64,000 bases of DNA from Paenalcaligenes hermetiae (lineage in GTDB: Bacteria; Pseudomonadota; Gammaproteobacteria; Burkholderiales; Burkholderiaceae_B). The stretch covers positions 62,001 through 126,000 of the forward strand of contig NZ_BAABKD010000008.1 in assembly GCF_039543645.1 (NCBI RefSeq), written 5' to 3'. Shown one piece after another: positions 27,435 to 36,713 of the stretch (position 1 is its first letter; each line of letters starts with the position of its first letter). Position numbers and translations under genes: made by a program. A model generated the notes under the pieces. The model saw only the letters and a list, made by a program, of their open reading frames with translations. It ran no database searches and was not told the origin of the DNA.

Positions 27435-28366
27435 TGACTACCCCACATTCTTTATCAGATGGGCAACCGGCCGCCATTCCAACCGTTAAGCCCTTACAAA
27501 ATACGCCACAACGGCAAAAAATTCTTAAAAAAATTCGCAGTCGTCCATCGACCAAGCGATCTTTGCTGACATTATTTATCTTAATTGCAGTCGTATTGAT
27601 CGCCCCTTATTTTGCGCCGCAAGACCCCTATGACTTATTGTCATTGGATATTATGGATGGCCGTCTACCACCAGGCTCAGAAAGTTTTAATGGCATGACC
27701 TATTGGTTAGGTACAGACTCACAAGGCCGCGACATGCTTAGTGCCATTTTATATGGCTTGCGTATTAGTTTACTCGTCGGTCTCGGTGCCGTTGCCTTGT
27801 CAGCTATCATTGGCATGATCATGGGGTTAATTGCGGCGTATCACGGCAGCTGGGTCGATAGCCTGATTATGCGTACTGTCGACTTCATTTTAGGTTTCCC
27901 TACAATTTTAGTTGCCCTGGTTCTGCTCTCTGTCCTAGGACGAGGCATTGATAAGGTCATCATCGCTTTAGTGATTGTGCAATGGGCGCATTACGCTCGT
28001 ATTATGCGTGGACGTGCGCTGCAAGAGCGTCGTAAAGAATATATCGAAGCCGCGATGAACCTGGGCTTTTCCTCATGGCGCATTATGTTCAAGCATCTTA
28101 TGCCAAATTGCTTTGGCCCGATTATGGTGTTTGCCACCATTCAAATTGCCACCGCTATTGTGCTAGAGGCTACGCTTTCCTTTTTAGGCGTAGGCGTACC
28201 CATTACCGAGCCTTCTCTTGGGCTACTCATTGCAAGTGGCTTTGAGTATCTGCTTTCCGGTGACTACTGGATCAGCATTTTCCCTGGCTTAGCTTTGTTA
28301 TTTTTAATTCTCTCTATCAACATCGTAGGTGATCGCCTACGCGAAAGTTTGGATCCACGACGCTAA
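27434..28366 (+). CDS. Peptide ABC transporter permease, DppC-like
   Basis: The second permease (310 residues) has a cytoplasmic N-terminal tail of about 45 residues followed by six hydrophobic segments. Motifs are YWLGTDSQGRDMLSAILYGLR (cut over residues 92-112), the EAA loop EYIEAAMNLGFSSWRIMFKHLMPN and LSFLGVGVPITEPSLGLLI. It overlaps its neighbours on both sides by one base, so all transporter genes are tightly coupled. Function is membrane translocation together with the DppB-like subunit. Confidence 0.94.
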   Translation: MTTPHSLSDGQPAAIPTVKPLQNTPQRQKILKKIRSRPSTKRSLLTLFILIAVVLIAPYFAPQDPYDLLSLDIMDGRLPPGSESFNGMTYWLGTDSQGRDMLSAILYGLRISLLVGLGAVALSAIIGMIMGLIAAYHGSWVDSLIMRTVDFILGFPTILVALVLLSVLGRGIDKVIIALVIVQWAHYARIMRGRALQERRKEYIEAAMNLGFSSWRIMFKHLMPNCFGPIMVFATIQIATAIVLEATLSFLGVGVPITEPSLGLLIASGFEYLLSGDYWISIFPGLALLFLILSINIVGDRLRESLDPRR

Positions 28367-29352
28367 TGACTGACACAACTTTATTACAGGTAAATGGGTT
28401 ACAGACGGCTTTTCATACCGAGGAAGGCGCTTGGCTGGCCGTAGATGGCGTGGATTTACAGGTCAAAAAAGGAGAAATTATCGGCCTTGTCGGTGAGTCG
28501 GGCTCGGGGAAATCCGTCACTGGCTTTTCGCTTATTGGACTGATTGATCCACCAGGCGAAGTAGTGGGCGGCGAGGTTCTTTTCCACGGTCAAGACTTAC
28601 GCCAACTGTCCGAGGAGCAATTGCGACAATTACGGGGTGATCGAATTGCCATGATTTTCCAAGACCCTTTAATGACACTAAATCCAGTGCTTAAAGTGGG
28701 CGAGCAAATGATGGAAGCGATTCTCACGCACTATCCAGAAACCCCAAAAGCCGAAGCCCGCCAACGCTGTTGTGATGCCTTGGCTCAAGTTGGTATCCCT
28801 GCACCGGAGTCCCGTCTAGATAACTATCCCCATGAGTTCTCTGGGGGAATGCGCCAACGTGTTGCTATCGCCATTGCTATGCTTAACAAGCCGGAATTGA
28901 TTATCGCGGACGAGCCGACAACGGCATTGGATGTGACCATTCAAGCGCAAATCCTCTACGAGATGCAAAAACTTTGCCGGGAGCAAAACACCGCATTAAT
29001 CTGGATTACCCACGATCTAGGCGTCGTAGCAGAGCTTGCGGACCATGTTGCCGTGATGTATGCAGGAAAAATAGTTGAATATGGCGCCGTGCAAGCGGTA
29101 TTACAAAACCCTATTCATCCCTATACAGAGGGGCTACTGAACTCCATGCCAGGTTCTGCCCAACCAGGTGCACGCTTACAACAAATCGATGGCATGGCAC
29201 CCACCTTAACAGGACGCGAGCAGGGCTGTACCTTTAGGCCACGTTGTCCTTATGCCCACCCTTCCTGTGCACAAAGTGCCCCTCCGGTTGAACAAATTGG
29301 TCAGCGCCAATACCGCTGCTATTTCCCTCTGCTTAAGGAGGAAACAAAATGA
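28366..29352 (+). CDS. Peptide ABC transporter ATPase, DppD-like
   Basis: Cytoplasmic ATPase with Walker [10 protein letters not shown] (about residues 38-46), Q-loop region [13 protein letters not shown], the signature [15 protein letters not shown] and Walker [16 protein letters not shown]-terminal oligopeptide-transporter domain follows with the Cys motif [15 protein letters not shown], which may hold an iron-sulfur cluster as in known DppD/OppD proteins. At 328 residues it has normal length. It overlaps the dppF-like gene by four bases. Confidence 0.95.
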   Translation: MTDTTLLQVNGLQTAFHTEEGAWLAVDGVDLQVKKGEIIGLVGESGSGKSVTGFSLIGLIDPPGEVVGGEVLFHGQDLRQLSEEQLRQLRGDRIAMIFQDPLMTLNPVLKVGEQMMEAILTHYPETPKAEARQRCCDALAQVGIPAPESRLDNYPHEFSGGMRQRVAIAIAMLNKPELIIADEPTTALDVTIQAQILYEMQKLCREQNTALIWITHDLGVVAELADHVAVMYAGKIVEYGAVQAVLQNPIHPYTEGLLNSMPGSAQPGARLQQIDGMAPTLTGREQGCTFRPRCPYAHPSCAQSAPPVEQIGQRQYRCYFPLLKEETK

Positions 29353-30341
29353 GTACGACGCCTATTATTGATATTCAAAACCTGCATAAACAATTTAGCA
29401 AAGCCCCTGATTTGGCCCATCGCATCTTACAAAGCTTAGGCAAAGCCGCTCCGCCCCCTACTGTTCATGCCGTCAATGGCATCAATCTAACGATTCAAAA
29501 AGGTGAGGTGGTTGGTCTTGTTGGGGAATCCGGTTGTGGTAAATCCACCTTAGGGCGTATGGTCGCAGGCTTAATCAACCCTAGCGCAGGTGCTATCTAC
29601 TACGAAGGCAAGGATATTCAGCAGCTGAGCCGCGAAGAAAAGCTCGCCTACACCTTGGGGGTGCAACTTATTTTCCAAGACCCACAAGCCTCATTAAACC
29701 CAAAGCAAAAACTGGGTGATATTATTAGCGAGGCCTTGCATGTGCACCGTTTGGCTCCTAAAGCAGAAATATCACAACGCATCAATCACGCTTTAGCCGA
29801 GGTCGGACTCGAAGTGGATTATCGTGACCGCCTGCCCCACCAAATCTCAGGTGGGCAGCGTCAGCGTATTGGTATTGCTCGTGCTTTAATGGTCAACCCA
29901 AAATTTCTTGTTTGTGATGAACCAGTTGCCGCCTTAGACGTCTCCATTCAAGCACAAGTCATTAACCTGTTTATGGATTTACGCGATAAACACGGCTTGA
30001 CCTATTTATTTATCAGTCATGACCTAGGCGTGGTTCGACATATCTCTGATCGTGTCGCCATTATGTATTTAGGGCGTATTGTAGAAATTGCGGACAGCGC
30101 TGATATCTTCCATCATGCTGCCCACCCCTATACCAAAGCCCTGCTGGCAGAAATGCCAGATGTCACTAAACAAGGGCGCGCTTTTACCCCCATCAAAGGT
30201 GAGATTCCTTCTCCCTTAAACCCTCCAAGCGGCTGTACCTTTCATCCACGATGCCCTGTGGCCACCGAGCTGTGTAAGGCCAGCGTTCCTGAGCTAAAAA
30301 CCGTTGGTGCAGGTCATCAGGCCGCTTGTCACTTGATTTAA
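29349..30341 (+). CDS. Peptide ABC transporter ATPase, DppF-like
   Basis: Second ATPase of the system (330 residues), with Walker A GESGCGKSTLG, VQLIFQDPQASLNPK, the signature ISGGQRQRIGIARAL, Walker B FLVCDEPVAALDVS and the C-terminal Cys motif GCTFHPRCPVATELC. It forms the heterodimer with the DppD-like protein. ATGA overlap with the preceding gene; the carboxypeptidase gene starts 23 bases after its stop. Confidence 0.95.
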   Translation: MSTTPIIDIQNLHKQFSKAPDLAHRILQSLGKAAPPPTVHAVNGINLTIQKGEVVGLVGESGCGKSTLGRMVAGLINPSAGAIYYEGKDIQQLSREEKLAYTLGVQLIFQDPQASLNPKQKLGDIISEALHVHRLAPKAEISQRINHALAEVGLEVDYRDRLPHQISGGQRQRIGIARALMVNPKFLVCDEPVAALDVSIQAQVINLFMDLRDKHGLTYLFISHDLGVVRHISDRVAIMYLGRIVEIADSADIFHHAAHPYTKALLAEMPDVTKQGRAFTPIKGEIPSPLNPPSGCTFHPRCPVATELCKASVPELKTVGAGHQAACHLI

Positions 30342-30364
30342 AATACCGCAAAGGATTTGATTGC

Positions 30365-31501
30365 ATGAATCACCAAGCACATGAGCTTACCGAGGCATTA
30401 CGTCAACAAATTATTCGCTGGGTCGAGCTCGAGTCTCCCTCCCATGATGCCGATGCCTTACGTGCCATGGCTGCCCTTATTCTCGATGATATAAAAGACA
30501 GCCCTCTGCGCGTAGAACAAATCAATGTCGGTGAAGACACCGGACCTATTTTGCACATTCATAACCGTGCTGATAACGATAGTCGATCGGGTATTTTAGT
30601 TCTCGGTCACTATGATACGGTCCATCCGATCGGCACCTTAACCCAAAACCCGTGTCGACAAGAGGGCGATAAGCTCTTTGGCCCAGGTATCTACGACATG
30701 AAGTCAGGCGTGGTCTTGGCCCTATCCGCCTTAAAAGCACTGGCTCAGCCTCAAGCCACACAGCTTCCTGTGGATTTGGTTCTGGTTCCCGATGAGGAAA
30801 CCGGTAGTCATTACTCACGCGAGTATATCGAAAAATTTGCTAAAAAATCGGTTTATACCTTGGTATGTGAGCCTGCCCGTGTAGAGGAAGGACGCTGCGT
30901 AACCGCCCGTAAAGGCACAGGCAATATTTTTATTACTGCGCACGGTCGCCCTGCTCATGCCGGTATTCATCACGAAAAAGGCCGTAATGCCATCGAGGAA
31001 ATCGCCCACCATGTTCTGGCTTTAGAAAAGCTAACCGATTATGAGCGTGGTATTACTGTTAGCGTAGGTGTTATCAAAGGTGGCACAACGTCGAATGTTG
31101 TCCCTGCCTGGTGCCAAATCAAAGCCGATTTTCGAGTACCGAATGCAGAAATGGCACAACGCCTCGAGCAACAAGTTCAACAAATTAAAGCCATCCATCC
31201 AGATATTCGCCTAGAAGTGGAGTTTAAACTCAATCGCCCCGCCATGCCGCGTACAGAAGCTACTGCTGCTTTATTAGCACAGTGCCAACACTATGCACGC
31301 CAAGCGGGCTTTGAGCTAAAAGAAGCCCCCATGACTGGGGGGGCAAGTGATGCGAATTTTACCGCCGCTTTGGGCGTGCCAACCCTAGATGGCTTGGGCG
31401 CCGATGGCAACGGCGCTCATACCCTAAATGAGCATATCTTGGTGTCTACCTTAGCCCAGCGCCGTCAGTTTTGGCTGCATACACTCGCCCAATTGCATTA
31501 A
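30365..31501 (+). CDS. M20-family metallopeptidase, glutamate carboxypeptidase (CPG2)-like
   Basis: The 378-residue enzyme shows the M20A zinc ligands: His and Asp in LGHYDTVHPIGT, Asp in GPGIYDMKSGV, the catalytic/ligand Glu pair in VPDEETGS, a later Glu-containing CEPAR region and a terminal His in GNGAHTLNEHI. The dimerisation domain lies between (GRPAHAGIHHEKGRNAIEEIA). The closest remembered relative is CPG2, which removes C-terminal glutamate from folates and peptides. I chose ATG at 30365, with AAAGGA nine bases upstream, because an earlier in-frame ATG-like start would overlap the ATPase gene. No signal peptide is seen, so it should act in the cytoplasm on imported substrate. Confidence 0.9.
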   Translation: MNHQAHELTEALRQQIIRWVELESPSHDADALRAMAALILDDIKDSPLRVEQINVGEDTGPILHIHNRADNDSRSGILVLGHYDTVHPIGTLTQNPCRQEGDKLFGPGIYDMKSGVVLALSALKALAQPQATQLPVDLVLVPDEETGSHYSREYIEKFAKKSVYTLVCEPARVEEGRCVTARKGTGNIFITAHGRPAHAGIHHEKGRNAIEEIAHHVLALEKLTDYERGITVSVGVIKGGTTSNVVPAWCQIKADFRVPNAEMAQRLEQQVQQIKAIHPDIRLEVEFKLNRPAMPRTEATAALLAQCQHYARQAGFELKEAPMTGGASDANFTAALGVPTLDGLGADGNGAHTLNEHILVSTLAQRRQFWLHTLAQLH

Positions 31502-31513
31502 GCACTCACTTCG

Positions 31514-32830
31514 TTACTGCTGAGACAAGGCCGCCAACAAGCGGTCTTGTTGCGCTTGATCTAAGTCCGCAACCTGAATCTCATCAACAAAAACGTGATA
31601 ACGATCTTCGATTTGGTCAATGCGATACTGCCCGGCCTGTAGTTGTTTCATCAATAAGCCGGCTTGTTTAGGATCCGCAAAAGGTAACGATAAAAAGACT
31701 TCGTTATCCGCGGCATCAAACAAACGGAACTGAAAACCTGCCTCGTCCCTAAAGCTCACAAAACGTGCGGTTTTGACCTTTTCTGTCTTATTTTCTACTG
31801 GCGCAACCGGCACAAGATGTGGCGAGCGTAAACCAACAGCGGCACGCAACTGCTCCATCAACGGCATAGAAATCTGACGCGCCTTGGCTGCTCCAGCCAG
31901 TAGAATTTCCTCTATACGGTCAGGATTAGCCATCAAATCATTATACTTTTCACGCATGGGCGCAATTTCGGCATTGATGCGCTCAAACAGTTTCTTTTTC
32001 GCCTCGCCCCAGCCCAAACCATCATGTAGCTCTGCTTTAAATGCTTCTGCCTGCTCTGGAGTAGAAAACACTTCGTACAACTCAAATAAGTGCGAGCCTT
32101 CTGTGTCTTTAGGCTCACCAGGCTGGCGTGAGTCCGTTACAATTCGGTTAATGGTGCTTTGCAGTAGTTTTTCCCCACCCTCAAAAAGCGGAATGGTGTT
32201 GTCATAGCTTTTGGACATTTTACGACCATCTAGGCCGGGCAGCGTTGCTACGGTTTCGTCAATCAGCTCGTAAGGCAGCACAAAAAAGTCCTTGCCTTGC
32301 CCATACATATGATTAAATCGCTGCGCAATATCACGCGCCATTTCAATATGCTGAATCTGATCCCGCCCTACCGGCACCAAATGCGCATTAAACATTAAAA
32401 TATCCGCTGCCATCAAAATGGGATATGAATACAACCCCATATTCACGCCATCATCGGGGTCTACACCCTTAGCTTGGTTTTGATCAACGGCCGCTTTATA
32501 AGCATGCGCCCGATTCATTAAGCCTTTGCTGGTAATGCAGGTCAACATCCACGAGAACTCGGGAATCTCAGGAATATCTGACTGACGATAAAAAGTGACC
32601 TTATCAGGATCAAGCCCCGCTGCTAACCATGTAGCCGCGATCTCTAGACGAGAGCGTGCCACACGCTGCGGATCCTCGCATTTAATTAATGCATGATAAT
32701 CCGCTAAAAAGAAAAAAGCATCCGTGTCAGGTTGCACACTAGCACGAATGGCTGGGCGAATCGCCCCGGCATAATTCCCTAAATGCGGGGTTCCTGATGG
32801 AGTAATCCCCGTAAGGACACGTTTAGTCAT
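31514..32830 (-). CDS. trpS: Tryptophanyl-tRNA synthetase
   Basis: Class I aminoacyl-tRNA synthetase. The HIGH-type motif is [14 protein letters not shown] near the N-terminus and the KMSKS motif is [14 protein letters not shown]. The protein has 438 residues, longer than the E. coli enzyme (334), owing to an extra C-terminal domain of about 90 residues. That extension is common in related betaproteobacteria from memory. It converges on the M20 gene with only 12 bp between stops, and lies in the same direction as zapE (32 bp gap). Confidence 0.96.
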   Translation of the reverse strand: MTKRVLTGITPSGTPHLGNYAGAIRPAIRASVQPDTDAFFFLADYHALIKCEDPQRVARSRLEIAATWLAAGLDPDKVTFYRQSDIPEIPEFSWMLTCITSKGLMNRAHAYKAAVDQNQAKGVDPDDGVNMGLYSYPILMAADILMFNAHLVPVGRDQIQHIEMARDIAQRFNHMYGQGKDFFVLPYELIDETVATLPGLDGRKMSKSYDNTIPLFEGGEKLLQSTINRIVTDSRQPGEPKDTEGSHLFELYEVFSTPEQAEAFKAELHDGLGWGEAKKKLFERINAEIAPMREKYNDLMANPDRIEEILLAGAAKARQISMPLMEQLRAAVGLRSPHLVPVAPVENKTEKVKTARFVSFRDEAGFQFRLFDAADNEVFLSLPFADPKQAGLLMKQLQAGQYRIDQIEDRYHVFVDEIQVADLDQAQQDRLLAALSQQ

Positions 32831-32862
32831 AATAAAACCTAAAAAATTGCTGAACGAATAAA

Positions 32863-33957
32863 TTACAACACAGCGGCTTGGCGGCGCTCGGCATCCAGAT
32901 ACTCTTTGGATTGCATCTCCATCAGCCGCGACTCCGTCCGATGGAATTCATTTGCCATCGGCCCTTGTGTGTAAAGGTCTTTGGCCTCTACCTCTGCCGA
33001 CATAATCAGTTTAACTTTGTGATCATAAAGCACATCGACTAACCACGTAAAACGCCGTGCGGCAGAAGCATCGCGTGCTGACATTTTGGGCACATCCGAT
33101 AGTAATACCGTCTCAAACCGACTCACTAAGGATAAATAATCATTTTGTGACCGTGGTCCCACGCACAATGTTTCAAAATCAAACCATACAACATTATTTT
33201 GACACGCAATGACTGGCAATTGGCGATTTTCTATCTCAATCTGTGTAGCGTGAGGCTTTTCCCCTGTTAACCCCTCGTAAATCTGGATAAGCTCCTGTTC
33301 GGTCTGAGCGGTAATGGGCGTTAGATATAAGCGCACCTGCTCTAAGGTACGACGACGATAATCTACCCCCGTATCCACATTTAAAATATCCATGCGCGCT
33401 TGAATCAACGCAATAGCAGGTAAGATACGATCCCTATGTAATCCATCTGGATACAGTAAGCTGGGCTCATAATTAGAAGTCATCACAAAGCTCACCCCTT
33501 GTTCAAACAAGGCATGCAGTAACTTATATAAAATCATGGCATCTGCTATATCAGAGACATGAAACTCATCAAAACAAATGACCTCATAACGTTTAGCGAT
33601 GGTTTTTGCCACGGTTTCTAGGGGATCCGCTTGACTTCGTAACTGCTTAAGCTGATCATGTACCCCGCGCATAAACTCATGAAAATGAAGCCGAGTTTTA
33701 CGCTCTAAGGGCAAGCATTGATAAAACGCATCCATCAAAAAACTTTTTCCCCTGCCTACTCCCCCCCATAAATAAACGCCTTTTGGTGCGGGCGCTTTAG
33801 AAAACCAGCGCGATAAAAAAGATTTTTGGCTCTGGTGATAGCTCAACAGCTCATCATAGAACTGTTGTAAACGCTCAACGGCATGCTGCTGCGCCGAATC
33901 AGCCTGATAGCCTTTGTCGGCTAAGGCTTTTTGATAATAGTGAATTACATCCGTCAT
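32863..33957 (-). CDS. zapE: Cell division ATPase ZapE (AFG1-like)
   Basis: The AFG1/ZapE ATPase has Walker [18 protein letters not shown] (about residues 62-78), Walker [16 protein letters not shown] and the sensor region FVMTSNYEP. ZapE acts at the Z-ring in E. coli. The 364-residue length is normal. The gene lies downstream of odhA-odhB-lpdA in the same direction, the usual order in Burkholderiales, but a strong terminator after lpdA separates it. Confidence 0.94.
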   Translation of the reverse strand: MTDVIHYYQKALADKGYQADSAQQHAVERLQQFYDELLSYHQSQKSFLSRWFSKAPAPKGVYLWGGVGRGKSFLMDAFYQCLPLERKTRLHFHEFMRGVHDQLKQLRSQADPLETVAKTIAKRYEVICFDEFHVSDIADAMILYKLLHALFEQGVSFVMTSNYEPSLLYPDGLHRDRILPAIALIQARMDILNVDTGVDYRRRTLEQVRLYLTPITAQTEQELIQIYEGLTGEKPHATQIEIENRQLPVIACQNNVVWFDFETLCVGPRSQNDYLSLVSRFETVLLSDVPKMSARDASAARRFTWLVDVLYDHKVKLIMSAEVEAKDLYTQGPMANEFHRTESRLMEMQSKEYLDAERRQAAVL

Positions 33958-33975
33958 GGAATTGCTTTATATAGA

Positions 33976-34006
33976 AAAAAGGGGCTGACAGTTGTCGCCC
34001 CTTTTT
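33976..34006 (-). terminator. Terminator of the odhA-odhB-lpdA operon
   Basis: AAAAAGGGGC and GCCCCTTTTT form a perfect outer stem, extended inside by GACA/TGTC with one bulged base. A T-run follows in both directions, so it can work on either strand; by position it ends the lpdA transcript. Confidence 0.9.
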
Positions 34007-34024
34007 GTGCTACCTTGGACTTGA

Positions 34025-35452
34025 TTAGAAGTTAAGTGCGCGTTTGTCTACCGCTAAAGCGGCTTCTTTCATGGCTTCCGATAAGGTCGGGTGAGCATGA
34101 CAAATACGAGCAATGTCCTCGGCCGCCCCACGGAATTCCATAATGACAACGGCCTCAGCGATTAATTCCGAAGCGGTTGGCCCTACGATATGGACACCTA
34201 AGACCTCGTCTGTTTTTGCATCTGCCAGGATCTTAACAAAACCAGTGGTGTTACCCAAAGCACGAGCACGGCCATTGGCCATAAAGGGGAATTTACCCGC
34301 ACGGTAATCGCGCCCCTCTTTTTTCAGCTCTTGCTCTGTTTTACCAACCCATGCCATTTCTGGCGAGGTGTAAATCACCCAAGGAATGGTATCAAAGTTA
34401 ACATGTGGCTGCTGACCGGCAATGCGTTCCGCTACAGCGACACCCTCGTCTTCGGCCTTGTGCGCCAACATCGGGCCACGCACCACATCCCCTACAGCCC
34501 AAACATTAGGCAGGTTTGTGAGGCAGTCATCATCAACCTCGATAAAGCCACGCTCATCCAATTTTAAGCCCACGGTTTCCGCACCTAAGCCAGCTGTATT
34601 AGGTACTCGCCCAATGGATACAATTAAACGGTCGAATTCGGCTTTGTGCTCTTTATCCGACGCATCCTTGTATTCTACTTTGACTTTTTTACCAGAGGTC
34701 TCAACCTCGTCCACTTTGACACCTAGCTGAATATCCAAGCCCTGCTTCGTCAATGCGGAGAAAGCTTCTTTGGCTACGTCTCGGTCAGCCGCAGCAAGGA
34801 ACTCAGGCGCACCCTCAAAAATAGTGACCTCTGCACCTAAGCGACGCCAGACGCTGCCAAGCTCTAAGCCAATCACGCCCGCACCAATCACACCCAGTTT
34901 TTTGGGTACGTCTTTAAGGCGTAGCGCCCCATCATTGGAGAGAATTAACTCTTCATCAAAAGGCACACCGGGTAATTCGCGTGCCGAAGAACCTGTGGCT
35001 ACCACCACATGTTTGGCGATAAGGTCTTCTGCCTCTTTACCATCAACACGAATAGACCAGCCTGCATCGACCTTGGCTTGGAAAGAAGCCGTGCCATGAA
35101 AGAAGGTTACTTTGTTCTTTTTAAACAAGAACAAAATGCCTTGGTTATTTTCTTTAACGACCTTATCTTTACGGCCTAGCAAGGTATCCAGTTTAAGCTC
35201 TAAGCCTTTTACTTTGATACCGTGATCCTCGAAATGCTTTTCGGCTTGCTCGTAATGCTCAGAAGATTGCAGCAACGCCTTTGAGGGGATACAACCCACG
35301 TTTGTGCAGGTACCACCAGGAGCAGCTTTGCCATCCTGATCCGACCAGGCGTCAACGCAAGCCACAGACAGGCCTAATTGTGCGGCGCGAATGGCGGCAA
35401 TATAGCCGCCGGGGCCCGCACCAATGACAACTACATCAAAATTTTTTGCCAT
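34025..35452 (-). CDS. lpdA: Dihydrolipoamide dehydrogenase (E3)
   Basis: Flavoprotein that reoxidises lipoamide in the 2-oxoglutarate (and possibly pyruvate) dehydrogenase complex. Visible are the FAD motif VIGAGPGGYIAAIRAAQLG, the redox-active disulfide GGTCTNVGCIPSKALL (about residues 47-62), the NAD motif GVIGAGVIGLELGSVWRRLG and the C-terminal His-Glu base in CHAHPTLSEA. The length, 475 residues, is normal. It is the third gene of odhA-odhB-lpdA, with 13 bp between it and odhB. Confidence 0.97.
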   Translation of the reverse strand: MAKNFDVVVIGAGPGGYIAAIRAAQLGLSVACVDAWSDQDGKAAPGGTCTNVGCIPSKALLQSSEHYEQAEKHFEDHGIKVKGLELKLDTLLGRKDKVVKENNQGILFLFKKNKVTFFHGTASFQAKVDAGWSIRVDGKEAEDLIAKHVVVATGSSARELPGVPFDEELILSNDGALRLKDVPKKLGVIGAGVIGLELGSVWRRLGAEVTIFEGAPEFLAAADRDVAKEAFSALTKQGLDIQLGVKVDEVETSGKKVKVEYKDASDKEHKAEFDRLIVSIGRVPNTAGLGAETVGLKLDERGFIEVDDDCLTNLPNVWAVGDVVRGPMLAHKAEDEGVAVAERIAGQQPHVNFDTIPWVIYTSPEMAWVGKTEQELKKEGRDYRAGKFPFMANGRARALGNTTGFVKILADAKTDEVLGVHIVGPTASELIAEAVVIMEFRGAAEDIARICHAHPTLSEAMKEAALAVDKRALNF

Positions 35453-35465
35453 GATGCGTTCCTTA

Positions 35466-36668
35466 TTACAGATCTAACAATAAACGTTGTGGATCTTCTA
35501 GGGCTTCTTTCATTGCCACTAGACCCAATACCGCTTCGCGACCATCAATAATGCGGTGGTCATAAGACATCGCCAAGTAGTTCATAGGACGAATCACAAT
35601 CTGACCATTTTCCACCACTGGGCGCTCTTTGGTTGCGTGAATACCAAGAATGGCAGACTGAGGTGGGTTAATGATCGGTGTGGATAGCATGGAGCCAAAC
35701 ACCCCACCATTAGAAATGGAGAAAGTCCCCCCTGTTAGCTCTTCGAGTGTGAGCTTACCGTCTTGGGCTCGACGACCGTAATCTGCGATTTGCTTTTCAA
35801 TTTCAGCAATTGACATTTGATCCGCATTACGCAAAATCGGTACCACTAGACCACGTGGACTACCTACTGCAATCCCGATATCAAAGTAACCGTGGTAAAT
35901 AATGTCTTTACCATCTACCGATGCATTCAAGATGGGGTATTTTTTGAGAGCAGCAACAGCGGCTTTAACAAAGAAAGACATAAAGCCTAGTTTGACGCCA
36001 TGCTCTTTTTCAAAAGTGTCTTTGTACTGCTTGCGCAAGTCCATAATGGCTTGCATGTTGACTTCGTTAAAGGTCGTCAAAATCGCATTTTCTTGCTGGG
36101 ACTGTAGCAAACGCTCGGCGACGCGAGCACGCAAGCGGCTCATAGGTACACGCTGCTCAGGGCGACCATCTAAAGATAAAGAGGCTGGAGCAGGTGCCGC
36201 TGCGGCGGGTTTAGCGGCACCACCGGCCTGAGCGGCCATGGCGTCTGCTTTAGTCACACGCCCATCACGACCTGTGCCTTCGACTGCGGTCACATCAAGA
36301 CCTTTCTCAGCAAGGATTTTGCTTGCGGCGGGTGAAGCGGCTGTCACCGTCGTGCCCGATGCTGTGGCAGCGGGCTCAGCCGGCGCTGCTTTTTCTTCGG
36401 CAGCTGGAGCAGCGGCCGTGGCTTTGGCTTCTGTGTCAATACGAGCTAAAACCTCGCCGGCTGTCACAGTGCTGCCATCGCCTTTTACAATCTCAACCAA
36501 TACCCCTGCAGAAGGAGCAGGCACTTCTAGCACAACCTTATCGGTTTCCACGTCGATTAAAATCTCGTCTTGCTCAACGGCTTCGCCAGGTTGTTTTTTC
36601 CACTCGAGCAAGGTGGCCTCGGAGACGGACTCGGACAGCTCGGGAACAAGAATTTCAATAATAGCCAT
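35466..36668 (-). CDS. odhB: Dihydrolipoyl succinyltransferase (E2 of 2-oxoglutarate dehydrogenase)
   Basis: Domains in order: one lipoyl domain with the modified Lys in [13 protein letters not shown] (about residue 43), an Ala/Pro/Glu-rich linker, the E3-binding domain [28 protein letters not shown] (about 112-140), a second Ala/Pro linker and the catalytic domain ending with the acyltransferase motif [15 protein letters not shown]. The 400-residue length is typical. It is also known as sucB. odhA lies 45 bp upstream and lpdA 13 bp downstream. Confidence 0.97.
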   Translation of the reverse strand: MAIIEILVPELSESVSEATLLEWKKQPGEAVEQDEILIDVETDKVVLEVPAPSAGVLVEIVKGDGSTVTAGEVLARIDTEAKATAAAPAAEEKAAPAEPAATASGTTVTAASPAASKILAEKGLDVTAVEGTGRDGRVTKADAMAAQAGGAAKPAAAAPAPASLSLDGRPEQRVPMSRLRARVAERLLQSQQENAILTTFNEVNMQAIMDLRKQYKDTFEKEHGVKLGFMSFFVKAAVAALKKYPILNASVDGKDIIYHGYFDIGIAVGSPRGLVVPILRNADQMSIAEIEKQIADYGRRAQDGKLTLEELTGGTFSISNGGVFGSMLSTPIINPPQSAILGIHATKERPVVENGQIVIRPMNYLAMSYDHRIIDGREAVLGLVAMKEALEDPQRLLLDL

Positions 36669-36713
36669 AATAGTTTCCGTGTAATAAATATATGTTCTGT
36701 AATCAGTTATGCG

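Noticed and set aside
36180..36460. Apparent low-complexity repeat in odhB
   Set aside because: Explained by the flexible Ala/Pro/Glu linkers between the lipoyl, E3-binding and catalytic domains.
36238..36684. Antisense frames over the odhB linker region, rich in Ala, Ser and Thr
   Set aside because: They arise from the repetitive Ala/Pro-coding linkers of odhB on the other strand.
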